Positions 18,209 to 28,133 of a stretch of DNA of 64,000 bases are shown here, in pieces (position 1 is the first letter of the stretch; every line of letters starts with the position of its first letter). The stretch spans positions 58,008 through 122,007 of the forward strand of contig CACOGI010000002.1 of assembly GCA_902626725.1 (NCBI GenBank). Reading direction: 5' to 3'. A program made the translations under genes and the position numbers. The notes under the pieces are model-generated. The model made no database searches. It was not told where the DNA came from and saw only the letters and a list, made by a program, of their open reading frames with translations. Source of the DNA: an uncultured Pelagibacteraceae bacterium (lineage in GTDB: Bacteria > Pseudomonadota > Alphaproteobacteria > Pelagibacterales > Pelagibacteraceae).

Positions 18209-19069
18209 CTAATTAAAAAGATCTTTAAATCTTTTTTTAAATTTTTTAAATATTGATTTTTTATCTTTTTCTTTGATAGAAAAAATTTCTTTCTCGCTTA
18301 AATCATAATCTTTATTAAAAATTTTATATGAAGCCTTATACCAATTACTAGATCCATAATTATAACCTAGTAAAGTTGCATATTTTTTAGCTTCTTGCTC
18401 CAATCCAATTCTATAATGAATTTCAGCCAATCTATAAATTGCCTCCTCAACATATACACTAGTATCGTAATCTTCTAACACAATTTTAAATCTATTAATG
18501 GCTGCTATCCATTTTTGAGATTTTTGATAATGTCTACCGACATACATTTCTTTACCTGCTAATCGGTCATTAATGAGACCTAATTTAAAATTTGCATCTA
18601 TTGCAAACTCAGTTTTAGGATAGTTGCTTATCAAAATTTGGAATTGTTTTTTTGCTTTTAAAATTGGACCTAAATCTCTTCCTTCATCTATAATATTTTC
18701 ATAAAAACACATTCCAAGAAGATAGTGTCCATAATCAATATCTTTGTGTTTAGGATAAACTTTTAAATATCTTTCTAAATGATAAATGGCATCTGAATAG
18801 TAATCATCTGCATAATAGACATAAGCTGTCATAAGAGCAGCAATTGGAGCCCATTCAGATTGAGGAAAAATTAATTCTGCTTCATTGAATTTTTTTGCAG
18901 CAAAAAAAGTATCCTGATCTAGAAACGCTTCATAACCATCCATATAAAGTTCTATCATTTGAGATTTCAAATCTTTATTTTGCAAAATCGTTATTTCCTC
19001 TTTTTTTGAACAAGAAATTTGAGAAATAATAATTATTCCTAAAAAAAGATATTTTAAAAAATAATTCAT
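18209..19069 (-). CDS. bamD: Outer membrane assembly lipoprotein BamD (ComL)
   Basis: 286-residue lipoprotein subunit of the BAM complex, which inserts beta-barrel proteins into the outer membrane. It has a hydrophobic leader ending in a cysteine at residue 20 (SQISC, a loose lipobox) followed by tetratricopeptide-type repeats; AAKKFNEAELIFPQSEWAP, DAIYHLERYLKVYPKH and KKQFQILISNYPKTEFA are recognisable BamD repeats. It lies between lpxC and ligA in the same orientation, an order I associate with alphaproteobacterial genomes. Confidence 0.9.
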   Translation of the reverse strand: MNYFLKYLFLGIIIISQISCSKKEEITILQNKDLKSQMIELYMDGYEAFLDQDTFFAAKKFNEAELIFPQSEWAPIAALMTAYVYYADDYYSDAIYHLERYLKVYPKHKDIDYGHYLLGMCFYENIIDEGRDLGPILKAKKQFQILISNYPKTEFAIDANFKLGLINDRLAGKEMYVGRHYQKSQKWIAAINRFKIVLEDYDTSVYVEEAIYRLAEIHYRIGLEQEAKKYATLLGYNYGSSNWYKASYKIFNKDYDLSEKEIFSIKEKDKKSIFKKFKKRFKDLFN

Positions 19070-19107
19070 TAAATATTAATACCAGATTATTTTTTAAACA
19101 GAAACTC

Positions 19108-20028
19108 TTAAGCTATAGATCTTAAATTCTGCCTATAAACAAGAGAATGTGGAACATTTTTTTCATTTATTTCAACTATCGAGTAATTTTCTTTATTTTG
19201 AAAAACTTTTCTAAGCAAATCATTTGTAAGTTTATGACCTCCTTGTGAACATTGAATATTACCAATTATTTTATATCCAGATAAAAATAAATCACCCATA
19301 CAATCAAGTATTTTATGATTTACAAATTCTTTTTTATTTCTTAATCCTTCGCTATTTAATAATTTGTCATTTTTAACTACTAAAGCATTATTTAAAGATC
19401 CTCCTTTGGCAAAACCCATCGATCTTAATTTTTCTATATCTTCAAATAAGCAAAATGTTCTAGAATTAAAAGTATCTCTAAGATCATCCTCATAAACTTT
19501 AAGGATATTCCTTTGATTGCCAATAAATTGGTTATCATATTTAATTTCAAAATCTATTTCTAAATTAATTTTACTTGGCTTAATTGAGATTGATTTAATG
19601 CCATCATTAAAATTAATTTGTTTATTAATTCTAATTACTTTAATTGGGCTATCACTAATTTGAATACCTGCCTTCAATATTTCTTCTACAAAAATTTTTG
19701 CTGACCCATCAAAAATTGGTACCTCATCATTGTCAATTTCTATAATTGCATTATCAATGCCAAGACCATAAAGGGCTCCCATAAGATGTTCTATGGTTGA
19801 AACTTTTACATTGAACTCATTTGAAATTGTAGTACATAACATTGCACTACAAACATTGTTTACATGTGGATAAATTACATTATTTTTTTTTAAATCATTT
19901 CTTATAAAAACAATTCCATTATTTGGCTCAGATGGTTTAATAGTCAAATTTGCAAATTTGCCTGAATGAAGACCAACGCCTTCTAATTTGATAACTTTTT
20001 TAATTGTTTTTTGTTTATGAAATGACAT
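19108..20028 (-). CDS. lpxC: UDP-3-O-acyl-N-acetylglucosamine deacetylase LpxC
   Basis: 306-residue zinc deacetylase, the committed step of lipid A synthesis. Recognisable pieces are KLEGVGLHSGK at the N-terminus, the zinc His in STIEHLMGALYGLGIDN, the HxxxD pair in NHKILDCMGDLFL and the late SQGGHKLTN. I used the ATG at 20028; a GTG one codon earlier is also open. A gap of about 70 bases separates it from the ftsA-like gene upstream. Its presence implies a lipid-A outer membrane. Confidence 0.95.
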   Translation of the reverse strand: MSFHKQKTIKKVIKLEGVGLHSGKFANLTIKPSEPNNGIVFIRNDLKKNNVIYPHVNNVCSAMLCTTISNEFNVKVSTIEHLMGALYGLGIDNAIIEIDNDEVPIFDGSAKIFVEEILKAGIQISDSPIKVIRINKQINFNDGIKSISIKPSKINLEIDFEIKYDNQFIGNQRNILKVYEDDLRDTFNSRTFCLFEDIEKLRSMGFAKGGSLNNALVVKNDKLLNSEGLRNKKEFVNHKILDCMGDLFLSGYKIIGNIQCSQGGHKLTNDLLRKVFQNKENYSIVEINEKNVPHSLVYRQNLRSIA

Positions 20029-20097
20029 CACGCTGGTTTACACTTCTTAGAAAAAACACTGAACTCAAGAAATATTACAAATAACTACTTGTATAAA

Positions 20098-20802
20098 TTA
20101 ATTGAAAAATTTGAAAAAACTCTCAAAAAAACCTCTCTTTTCAATAGTTTTTGAAATAAGGTGAACTTCATTCTCATCATTTTCATACTTTAATTTAGCT
20201 GCAATCTGGCATTCATTCCCACTGTAGTTTTCAAAATTTTCTTTTAAATATTCAGCAGAAAAAATTTTATCAATCCTAATTTGATATTTTTTAATTTTTT
20301 GGGAAAAGTTATCAATAATTTCATTAGACAAACAAGTAAAATCTACATGTAAACTAAGTTCACTGCATTCAAAATTATCATTAATAGATAAATATTTTTT
20401 ATTGTCGACTATAAAATTATTTATTCTCATATATGTAATTGTTTTATCCATATTATTTTCCTTAATTTGTTGTTTTAAATCAAAGAGCATATAATTAAGA
20501 TCTTTTTTATATATTTTATCTCCTTTTCCATTTTTTTTTATTGAAGCTTGAATTAATACAAAGTTTGTATCAGAAATTATCAAATTAATATCGTTTACAA
20601 ATTTATTAATTTTTTTTTCTATTTTAATAATATTGTCCCTTAAAAATTCATCAATTGAATTATTAAGATTTTTTTTTTTATTAAAATTGTTTATTGAAAT
20701 TTCTTTAACAAAAATTTTTTTATTAATTCCATCAAACACATATAAAGATAATTTTTCATGACCTATATAAAAAAAAGTTTCAATAGATGTCTTAGAGCTC
20801 AT
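20098..20802 (-). CDS. ftsA: Shortened FtsA-like division protein
   Basis: 234 residues in the ftsA position right after ftsQ, but FtsA is normally about 400-420. The N-terminal FFYIGHEKLSLYVFDG resembles the first actin-fold strand pair of FtsA. NFVLIQASI to MRINNFIVDN and LSLHVDFTCLSNEIIDNFSQK line up in order with the 1A/1C region of E. coli FtsA, including the HVIPQEY and GVRMQAKVHLITC blocks. The sequence then stops where the DIGGGT phosphate loop and domains 2A/2B should begin. It ends in GFFESFFKFFN, which looks like the FtsA membrane-targeting amphipathic helix. The start is the ATG at 20802; a TTG at 20808 is open. Similarity is by eye. Confidence 0.6.
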   Translation of the reverse strand: MSSKTSIETFFYIGHEKLSLYVFDGINKKIFVKEISINNFNKKKNLNNSIDEFLRDNIIKIEKKINKFVNDINLIISDTNFVLIQASIKKNGKGDKIYKKDLNYMLFDLKQQIKENNMDKTITYMRINNFIVDNKKYLSINDNFECSELSLHVDFTCLSNEIIDNFSQKIKKYQIRIDKIFSAEYLKENFENYSGNECQIAAKLKYENDENEVHLISKTIEKRGFFESFFKFFN

Positions 20803-21466
20803 TAACAATAATTTGTTTATTTATTCTCAAATCAAAAATCTTAGTATTATTAAATTGTTTTAAATCTACTAATTTAGAAAAATTATTTAAAGCCTCGACA
20901 GTATTAGAAACTGGTAGTTTTATTAAAATTCCATTTTTAAATTCTAGGTCCCATCTTTTTGATTTAAAGAAATGAAATTTATTAACATCTTTTAATTTAA
21001 TTAAGGATTTTGAAATACTTTCAGTTATTTGAAAAAAATCATCTAATGAAGGATTTCCCAAAACCATAGGTAAATTTGAATTTTTTAAATCGGCTTTTAT
21101 CAATTTTTTATTAGACCCAATTAAAAAATTTCTTCCTTGAATATTAATGTTAGCTAAAAAGGATGCTTTTTTAATATTGAAATTTAAATTAGAAGGATAA
21201 TTTTTTCTTATCAAAAACGAGTCTATTAAATCATTTGAATTTAAAATTTCAATTATTTGTTGATTGGATACAGAAAAAATATTTTGATTTCTAATCGGTT
21301 CTAATTTTTTTAAGAGTTCTAATTTTTCTTTTTTATCTAAGCCTACAAAATTAAAGCTCTTGATATTGAACAGTTCAAGCTCAGTGAAATATTTATTATT
21401 TATAGATCCTAAAAAAATAAATAAAAAACAGTAAATTAAAATTTTTTTATCTTTTTGTAGATGCAT
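20792..21466 (-). CDS. ftsQ: Cell division protein FtsQ
   Basis: 224-residue bitopic inner-membrane protein of the divisome. A short cytoplasmic tail precedes one membrane helix (LIYCFLFIFLGSI), then a POTRA domain (IKSFNFVGLDKKEK ... NIFSVSNQQIIEIL ... SFLIRKNYPSNLNFNIKK) and the beta domain. It is somewhat short for FtsQ. Both neighbours overlap: its start lies within the end of ddl, and its end runs past the start of the ftsA-like gene. Confidence 0.85.
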   Translation of the reverse strand: MHLQKDKKILIYCFLFIFLGSINNKYFTELELFNIKSFNFVGLDKKEKLELLKKLEPIRNQNIFSVSNQQIIEILNSNDLIDSFLIRKNYPSNLNFNIKKASFLANINIQGRNFLIGSNKKLIKADLKNSNLPMVLGNPSLDDFFQITESISKSLIKLKDVNKFHFFKSKRWDLEFKNGILIKLPVSNTVEALNNFSKLVDLKQFNNTKIFDLRINKQIIVNEL

Positions 21467-22361
21467 CTTTTAACATCCATTCTATTAAATCAAAAAAACT
21501 CATTCCATTATACGCTGCTATTTCTGGTACTAAAGAAAGTTTTGTCATCCCAGGTTGTGTATTAATTTCTAAAAGATAAAATTTATTTTTGTAAAGTTTA
21601 AAGTCTGACCTTGTTACACCTTTGCATCCAATTAGTTTGTGAGCTCTTAATGATATATCTAAAACTTTGTTTAATAAATATTTATTGATATTTACTGGTA
21701 TTATGTGTTTAGTCCTCGCACTTTTTTTATATTTAGCTACATAATCATAAAATTTTCTTTTTGGTTTTAATTCTATAGCACCCAATTTTTTTTGTCCCAT
21801 GATGGCAACTTGTATTTCTCTTCCGGGTATTAATTCCTCAATAATTATTTTTTTGTAATTCTGAAGTAGCTTAATGTTTTTCATAATATTTGATCTATTG
21901 CAAATAAACACGTTAACGCTAGATCCTTCGTTTATTGGTTTAATCACCACTGGAAATTTAAGTTTTTTGTTTATTGCTTTAATCAAATTAGATTTTGACA
22001 TATCAAATTTATATAAAATATATTTTGGTGTTAAGATGTTATTTTTAATAAATAATTTTTTCGATAATTCTTTATCCATAGCCAATGCTGAGGAAATTAC
22101 ACCTGAATGAGTGTAGGGTATATTGGTAGTTTCCAAAATTGTTTGAATATAACCATCTTCACCAAATTGACCATGTAAAGCGTTAAAAATGATATCTGGT
22201 TTAAAGGATTTAATTACTTCGTATAATTTAAAATCTGGCTCAGAAATTTTTATTGTGTAATTATTTTTTGCAAGCTCTTTCGCAACCTGTTTACCAGTAT
22301 CAAGGCTTATATTCCTTTCTTTAGAGATACCGCCTGAAATTATTAATATTCTTTTTTTCAA
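21447..22361 (-). CDS. ddl: D-alanine--D-alanine ligase
   Basis: 304-residue ATP-grasp ligase making the D-Ala-D-Ala end of the peptidoglycan peptide. Visible are GGISKERNISLDTG at the N-terminus, NALHGQFGEDG, the ATP-grasp core VVIKPINEGSSVNV and the metal-binding LLEINTQPGMT. Translation appears to start at TTG (22361), one base after the murB stop; no ATG is available before the conserved N-terminus. That weak start may lower its output relative to its operon partners. Confidence 0.94.
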   Translation of the reverse strand: MKKRILIISGGISKERNISLDTGKQVAKELAKNNYTIKISEPDFKLYEVIKSFKPDIIFNALHGQFGEDGYIQTILETTNIPYTHSGVISSALAMDKELSKKLFIKNNILTPKYILYKFDMSKSNLIKAINKKLKFPVVIKPINEGSSVNVFICNRSNIMKNIKLLQNYKKIIIEELIPGREIQVAIMGQKKLGAIELKPKRKFYDYVAKYKKSARTKHIIPVNINKYLLNKVLDISLRAHKLIGCKGVTRSDFKLYKNKFYLLEINTQPGMTKLSLVPEIAAYNGMSFFDLIEWMLKDASTKR

Positions 22362-22362
22362 A

Positions 22363-23271
22363 TTATTCTAAAATTTTGATTTCTTTTTCTAAACTAATTC
22401 CAGTCTTTTCCAAAACATTTTTACTTACAAAATCTATTAATTTTTTCATGTCTTCAAATTTTGCATCTCCTTTGTTTACAAAAAAATTACAGTGTTTTTG
22501 CGAAATACAGGCATCTCCGAAACTTTTATCAAGGGGAACTGATTCATTGATAAGCTGCCACACTTTTTTGTTGGTTTGGGATATAGGATTTTTAAAAGTA
22601 CTTCCACTAGTTTTAATCTTAGTCGGCTGATTTTTTTCCTTTTCAATTTTTAATTTGTTCATTTTTTCATAAATTTCATTATAGTTTCCTTTAATACCCT
22701 TAAATGATGCGCTTAAAAAAATTAAATCATCTGGTAAGTCATTTTTCCTGTACTCAAATTTTATATCTTTTACAGGTATTGTTTTTACATTTCCTAACCT
22801 GTCAATAGCTTGAATTGATATTAAGATATCTTTAAACTCTCTTCCAAAACATCCTGCGTTCATTTTTATCCCCCCTCCCACAGTACCAGGGATGCATGAT
22901 AAAAATTCAAATCCACTTAAACTATTATCCATTGCAAAATCAGATAAATGTTTATCAAGAACAGCACTTCCAGCAATAATTATTTCATCTCCAAGCAACG
23001 AAATATTGTTAAAGTTTTTACTTAGTTTTATTACTGCTCCATCAAATAAATTATCGTTTATCAGGGTATTAGATCCTGCACCTAAAATAAATATTTTTTC
23101 TTTATTATTCAATTTTTTCAGAAAACTTACCAATTCCTTCAAATCTTTACCTTTATAAAAAACTTTTGATTTACCTCCAATGTTAAACCAACTTTTTTTT
23201 TTAAGATCATGTTCAAATTTCACATTATCTCCAAATTCATTTAATATTTTTTTTAATTGTGTGATTTCCAT
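22363..23271 (-). CDS. murB: UDP-N-acetylmuramate dehydrogenase MurB
   Basis: 302-residue FAD enzyme that reduces UDP-GlcNAc-enolpyruvate to UDP-MurNAc. FAD contacts FILGAGSNTLI and the GTVGGGIKMNAGCFG block are present, along with the late SGSTFKNP containing the catalytic serine region. I place the start at the ATG at 23271, which overlaps the murC stop in TAATG; an in-frame ATG at 23301 would overlap murC by 31 bases. Confidence 0.94.
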   Translation of the reverse strand: MEITQLKKILNEFGDNVKFEHDLKKKSWFNIGGKSKVFYKGKDLKELVSFLKKLNNKEKIFILGAGSNTLINDNLFDGAVIKLSKNFNNISLLGDEIIIAGSAVLDKHLSDFAMDNSLSGFEFLSCIPGTVGGGIKMNAGCFGREFKDILISIQAIDRLGNVKTIPVKDIKFEYRKNDLPDDLIFLSASFKGIKGNYNEIYEKMNKLKIEKEKNQPTKIKTSGSTFKNPISQTNKKVWQLINESVPLDKSFGDACISQKHCNFFVNKGDAKFEDMKKLIDFVSKNVLEKTGISLEKEIKILE

Positions 23272-24665
23272 TACATTAATTCTGGAAGTTTTTTCATCCA
23301 ATTAGAGATGGATCCGGCTCCCATACCTATTACAATTTTTTTACCAAATATATTTTTTTTAAGAAATTTTGCTAATTGAATATTATCTTTTACTAAAAAT
23401 AATTGTACTTTAGAATTTTTAATTATTTCTTTCGCAAAACTTAAATAATTAAATCCTAATTTTATTTTTTCTCCCGCAGTGTAAATCGGACACAAAACAA
23501 CTATATCTGCATTTTTAAAAGCATGAGAAAATTCTTTTCTTAGATCTTTTAGTCTTGTAATTCGATGAGGTTGAAATATACAAACTTTTTTAAAACCTTT
23601 GTAAACTTTATCAACGCCCTCCAAAACACCTTTGATCTCTGTTGGGTGATGAGCGTAATCATCAAAAAAATCTATGCCATTCCGTGTAAAAACTTTAGTA
23701 AACCTTCTTTGAACACCCTTAAAATTTAGCAATCCTTTTTTGATATTTGACACTGATATACCAACAGATAAAGCTACTGCGGCAGCTGCAACAGAATTTC
23801 TTACATTATGAATCCCAAGTAATGGTGTTTTTATATTTTGTATTAATAATTTTTTTTTATTTGGTACATTAATATGTAAATCAAATTTAGTAAGTTTTTT
23901 AGTTCCTTGAACATTTTTTATCAAAAAATTAGATTTAGATGTTGTTCCATAGGTGTAAAAATTTTTATTATCTAATTTTTTTACCAATTCTTTATTAATT
24001 TTATCATCTATGCAAATAAATGACTTTCCAAAAGATGGAACTTTTTCAACAAATTCTTTAAAATATTTTTTTAAATCATCCATAGATTTATAAAAATCCA
24101 TATGTTCTCTGTCGATATTAGTAATTATTGAATAAGTAGGTGGAATATGAACAAAGCTTCCATCAGACTCGTCTGCTTCTAGGATTGACCATTCGCTCTT
24201 TCCTAATTTTGCTGTATTTTTAATTGAATTTATTACTCCACCGTTGATGATAGTTGGGTCTAATTTGGTTTTTTGAAAAATTGAAGCAACTAAAGATGTG
24301 GTTGTAGTTTTGCCATGTGAACCTACCACTACTATATTTTTCATAAGAGAGACAATATGAGCTAGCATTTTGCCTCTTGTTATAATTGGCAAATTTTTTC
24401 TTTTAGCCTCTTTTATTTCAGGATTATTTTTTTTTATGGCAGATGATATTACAATTATTGTTGCCTTATTGAGATTTTGTTTTTTTTGTCCAATGAAAAC
24501 TTTAATTTTTTCTTTTTTTAATCTTTCAATGTTCTTATTAAAAGATAAATCACTTCCTTGCACTCGAAAACCCATGCCCCTCATAATCATAGATAGTCCG
24601 CTCATACCTATCCCTCCAATTCCAACAAAGTGTATGAGCTCAGTTTTTGCTAATTCAATTTTCAT
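23271..24665 (-). CDS. murC: UDP-N-acetylmuramate--L-alanine ligase MurC
   Basis: 464-residue Mur ligase that adds the first residue, L-Ala, to UDP-MurNAc. The N-terminal UDP-binding loop HFVGIGGIGMSGL, the ATP-binding VVGSHGKTTTTS (about residue 115) and the FFDDYAHHPTEI domain-3 motif are all intact. Its start overlaps the end of murG by 11 bases and its stop is shared with the murB start. Confidence 0.96.
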   Translation of the reverse strand: MKIELAKTELIHFVGIGGIGMSGLSMIMRGMGFRVQGSDLSFNKNIERLKKEKIKVFIGQKKQNLNKATIIVISSAIKKNNPEIKEAKRKNLPIITRGKMLAHIVSLMKNIVVVGSHGKTTTTSLVASIFQKTKLDPTIINGGVINSIKNTAKLGKSEWSILEADESDGSFVHIPPTYSIITNIDREHMDFYKSMDDLKKYFKEFVEKVPSFGKSFICIDDKINKELVKKLDNKNFYTYGTTSKSNFLIKNVQGTKKLTKFDLHINVPNKKKLLIQNIKTPLLGIHNVRNSVAAAAVALSVGISVSNIKKGLLNFKGVQRRFTKVFTRNGIDFFDDYAHHPTEIKGVLEGVDKVYKGFKKVCIFQPHRITRLKDLRKEFSHAFKNADIVVLCPIYTAGEKIKLGFNYLSFAKEIIKNSKVQLFLVKDNIQLAKFLKKNIFGKKIVIGMGAGSISNWMKKLPELM

Positions 24666-25719
24666 TAATATTCTCTAAGATTTTTTGATTAACATTTATC
24701 CAAGTGTTTTGGTAATTTAATTTTTCTAAATTCTCCTTTTTCTTTAAATAATCACTTTTATTCTTAAAAATATCTTCTAAAAAATTCTCAATTTTTTCCT
24801 CAAATTTACTTTGTTCAATTATCCAGCAACATTCTTTATCTTTATAATAATTTGCATTTTCTAATTGGTGGTTATCTTTAGATGTTGGCAATGGAACAGC
24901 AACAAAAGGCACATTCATAATTGATAATTCTGCCAAAGATGAAGCTCCAGCTCTAGTAATACATAAATTCGCTTGTTGAATTTTTATTGATAAATTTTTA
25001 TTAAAACTAAAAATTTCATTTTCAATATTATTCTTTGAATAGAATTCTTTTAAATTTAAAATATTATCTTTGTTAGTTTGTTGGATAATTTTAATTGAAT
25101 TTTTTTTTGAAATATTAACTAATGAATTTTTCAGATTTTTATCAAAAATATTAGCGCCTTGACTTCCACCAATTATCAAAAGAGTGAATTTTTCATTTTG
25201 TAAATTAGAGGATTTTAATTCATAAAAATTCTTTTTCACCAAAGGTTCAATTGAAATAATCTTATCTTTAAAATTGGAAGGAAAATTTTTTGGTTCTTTT
25301 GAATAACAAAAAATTTTTTCACAAAAACTTAAAAAAATTTTATTAGCACGACCAATTACTTGATTCGGCTCTATTAAATATATTTCCAATTTTAGTATTC
25401 TAGCAGCTAAAATTATAGGCAAAGACATATATCCACCAGTGGAAAAAATTTTTTCAATCCTTTTATTTTTTAATAGAAAAATAGATTTTAAAAAAAGAAA
25501 TAAAATTTTAATAAAATTGAATGGTAATAGAAAAATATTATTTAACTTTGGTGTATTTATGATTGTAAATTTATATTCATTTTCCTCTAAATACCTCAAG
25601 CCCCTTTTATCAGTTGTTATAATCAAATTTGAACTTTTTAATAAGTGATCATAAAAAATCATTGCTGGTATGACGTGACCACCTGAACCACCTGTGGTAA
25701 TCAAAAAATTTTTTTTCAT
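24655..25719 (-). CDS. murG: Lipid II synthase MurG (GlcNAc transferase)
   Basis: 354-residue GT-B glycosyltransferase that adds GlcNAc to lipid I at the inner face of the cytoplasmic membrane. The N-terminal glycine loop TTGGSGGHVIPA, the LLIIGGSQGANIFD loop and the UDP-binding ITRAGASSLAELS region are clear. I chose the ATG at 25719, one base after the ftsW stop, over a TTG three codons upstream. Confidence 0.95.
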   Translation of the reverse strand: MKKNFLITTGGSGGHVIPAMIFYDHLLKSSNLIITTDKRGLRYLEENEYKFTIINTPKLNNIFLLPFNFIKILFLFLKSIFLLKNKRIEKIFSTGGYMSLPIILAARILKLEIYLIEPNQVIGRANKIFLSFCEKIFCYSKEPKNFPSNFKDKIISIEPLVKKNFYELKSSNLQNEKFTLLIIGGSQGANIFDKNLKNSLVNISKKNSIKIIQQTNKDNILNLKEFYSKNNIENEIFSFNKNLSIKIQQANLCITRAGASSLAELSIMNVPFVAVPLPTSKDNHQLENANYYKDKECCWIIEQSKFEEKIENFLEDIFKNKSDYLKKKENLEKLNYQNTWINVNQKILENINEN

Positions 25720-25720
25720 T

Positions 25721-26845
25721 TTAAGCAACTTTTCTTTTTGTTAAATTTAAAATAATACCAGATAAAATTGAAATACTAATTATAGAGGAACCTCCATAAC
25801 TTATAAATGGAAGGGTCATTCCGGTTGTTGGAAACAATCTTATATTAACTCCAATATGTATTATTGCTTGAACTAAAATAAGACTAACACAACCTACTAA
25901 TATTAATTTTATCCTTTCCTCATTTTCTAAATAAACTTTTTTAAAAACTGAATATATGAAGATTAAGAACAATAATAAGATTAAAATTATGGCAATAACA
26001 CCAAACTCTTCTGAAATAACAGAAATTATATAATCTGTATGAGCCTCAGGTACTCGAGTCTTAAGAGTTCCTTCTCCAATACCTTTTCCGAAATATCCAC
26101 CACTAGTAATAGAATCAATTGCTTTTTCTGATTGAGCGTTATGTGTTCCTGTCTCTGTATTAAAAAAAGAAAGTATTCTATTTTTTATGTATTCAAATTT
26201 TGGGAGAAATTTTATCGATAGATATAGTATTAGAGATAAAACTAAACATGAAATAATTAAAAAAAAAATATTAATTCCAGATATAAAAATTAAAACAGAC
26301 CAGCTAAAAAAAACCAGTAATGTTTGTCCTATGTCTGGTTGGGCTGCTAATAAAAGACCTATAAGTAAAGTAATAAGAAAAGAAAATAGATATTTAAAAT
26401 AAATATTTCTATATTTTTGATTACTGAGTATTAAGCTTATTAAAATAATTAAAAATGGTTTCACTAATTCAATTGGTTGAAATCTTGGTAAAAAATAAAG
26501 ATCTATCCAACGTTGCGCACTATTAACTTCAACTCCAATAATCGGAACTAAAGATAATGTTATTAACGATAATATAAAAATTATTGGGGAAACTTTAAAA
26601 AGTTTTTCTTCATTAATTGAAGATAAAATAAATATGATAATTATTCCTAAAATTACAAATGAAAGGTGTTTAAAAAAAAATGTATAATCATTAGTATCTA
26701 ATTTATCTGAAACAAGCAGTGATGTTGAAACTAGTGAAAAAAATAGCCCTGTAATAAATAAAAGAATAATTAAAGAAAGTATAAATTTATCAACATTCTT
26801 CCACCAATCGTAATAAAAACTAAATATTAAATTTTTAAAATTCAT
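25721..26845 (-). CDS. ftsW: Peptidoglycan glycosyltransferase FtsW
   Basis: 374-residue SEDS-family polymerase with about ten membrane segments, the septal glycan polymerase partner of FtsI. Conserved blocks are LLAAQPDIGQT, the extracellular AHTDYIISVISEEFG and the C-terminal PFISYGGSSI. It overlaps the murD stop region by 11 bases and precedes murG as in the common dcw order. Confidence 0.95.
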   Translation of the reverse strand: MNFKNLIFSFYYDWWKNVDKFILSLIILLFITGLFFSLVSTSLLVSDKLDTNDYTFFFKHLSFVILGIIIIFILSSINEEKLFKVSPIIFILSLITLSLVPIIGVEVNSAQRWIDLYFLPRFQPIELVKPFLIILISLILSNQKYRNIYFKYLFSFLITLLIGLLLAAQPDIGQTLLVFFSWSVLIFISGINIFFLIISCLVLSLILYLSIKFLPKFEYIKNRILSFFNTETGTHNAQSEKAIDSITSGGYFGKGIGEGTLKTRVPEAHTDYIISVISEEFGVIAIILILLLFLIFIYSVFKKVYLENEERIKLILVGCVSLILVQAIIHIGVNIRLFPTTGMTLPFISYGGSSIISISILSGIILNLTKRKVA

Positions 26846-28133
26846 TTAAATGTTTTTTAATCAACTTATCGAAATAATGCCCTCTATCCTCGAAATTCTT
26901 AAAACTATCAAATGATGCCGCACTAGGACTAAATAATATAGTTTGATTAGATAATTTATTTTTTTTAATAGTAATAAAAACTTTTTTCAAAGCATCTTTC
27001 AATTTGTGAAAATTTTCATATTCTATTTTTTTTTTTAGTTTTTTGTTAAAAAATTTTCTATTTTTTCCGAATATATAGGCCTTAATATTGCTGAAATGTT
27101 TTTTTGGTAAGACAAATTTATCTCCTTTCTTAGGCAACCCTCCCACTAACCAATGAATATTTGGACTTGTTTTTAATATTCCCAATGATGAGGCAAAACT
27201 TGTAGCTTTAGAATCATTTATGATTGTTACATGTTTATTTTTAAATATTATTTGTTGTCGATATTTTAGGCCCTTAAACTTTTGAATAATTTTTATTAAC
27301 AAATCTTTTTTAAGTCTTAAACTTTTTGATATATGAAAAATAAATGATAAATTTTCTTTGTTTGTTTCGCTCAAAAAATAGTTGTTATTTATTTTTTTAA
27401 AAAAATTATGATTTTTTGTATTTATTTTAATAATCTTACTCTTAAAACTTTTTGATTTAAGATATTTTGATATTAGCAAATCATCCTTTTTTACAAATGC
27501 TAAACTTCCTTTTGATTGGTTTTCTATTAATTTAAATTTTGCTTGAACGTATTTATTTATTGTTTTGTGTCTTTCAATATGATCAGGTGCTAAATTTAAT
27601 ATTGCTGCATATTTAGATTTAAAATTTTTACTATATGCTAATTGATAAGATGATGCTTCTATAACAAAAATTGTTTTTTTCTTTATTTTTTTCACAGATA
27701 AAATTGGATTTCCAATGTTTCCAACAAGCTGTACATCAAATTTTTGATACAATAAGATTTCATATAAAAGCTGACATGTTGTAGATTTTCCATTTGTTCC
27801 AGTTATTGTTATGCAATCATTTTTAAAAAAAGCATAAAAAACATCTAAGTCAGAATGAACTTTGTCGTAATTTTTTTTTAAGAATTTTGATAATCTACAT
27901 TTGTTTATATCAATTCCTGGGCTTAAGATAATTCGATCAAATTTTTGATTTAAAATTTTTTTATAGCTTATAAGTCTTTTTGCTATTTCGGAATTTTTAC
28001 TTTTGAACTGAAAATCATCAAATAAAAAAGTGTCACTTTTATTTTTTAAAAATTTAAATGCAGATAATCCACTTTTTCCAAGGCCATAGATTAATATTTT
28101 CTTTTTTAAAAAAATATTTAATTTTTCACCCAT
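26835..28133 (-). CDS. murD: UDP-N-acetylmuramoylalanine--D-glutamate ligase MurD
   Basis: 432-residue Mur ligase adding D-Glu. The N-terminal Rossmann-like ILIYGLGKSGLSAF, the ATP-binding TITGTNGKSTTCQL (about residue 110) and LNLAPDHIERH are visible, as is NDSKATS in the C-terminal half. The ATG at 28133 overlaps the mraY stop as TAATG and is preferred; an in-frame ATG at 28190 would run 58 bases into mraY. Confidence 0.94.
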   Translation of the reverse strand: MGEKLNIFLKKKILIYGLGKSGLSAFKFLKNKSDTFLFDDFQFKSKNSEIAKRLISYKKILNQKFDRIILSPGIDINKCRLSKFLKKNYDKVHSDLDVFYAFFKNDCITITGTNGKSTTCQLLYEILLYQKFDVQLVGNIGNPILSVKKIKKKTIFVIEASSYQLAYSKNFKSKYAAILNLAPDHIERHKTINKYVQAKFKLIENQSKGSLAFVKKDDLLISKYLKSKSFKSKIIKINTKNHNFFKKINNNYFLSETNKENLSFIFHISKSLRLKKDLLIKIIQKFKGLKYRQQIIFKNKHVTIINDSKATSFASSLGILKTSPNIHWLVGGLPKKGDKFVLPKKHFSNIKAYIFGKNRKFFNKKLKKKIEYENFHKLKDALKKVFITIKKNKLSNQTILFSPSAASFDSFKNFEDRGHYFDKLIKKHLNEF

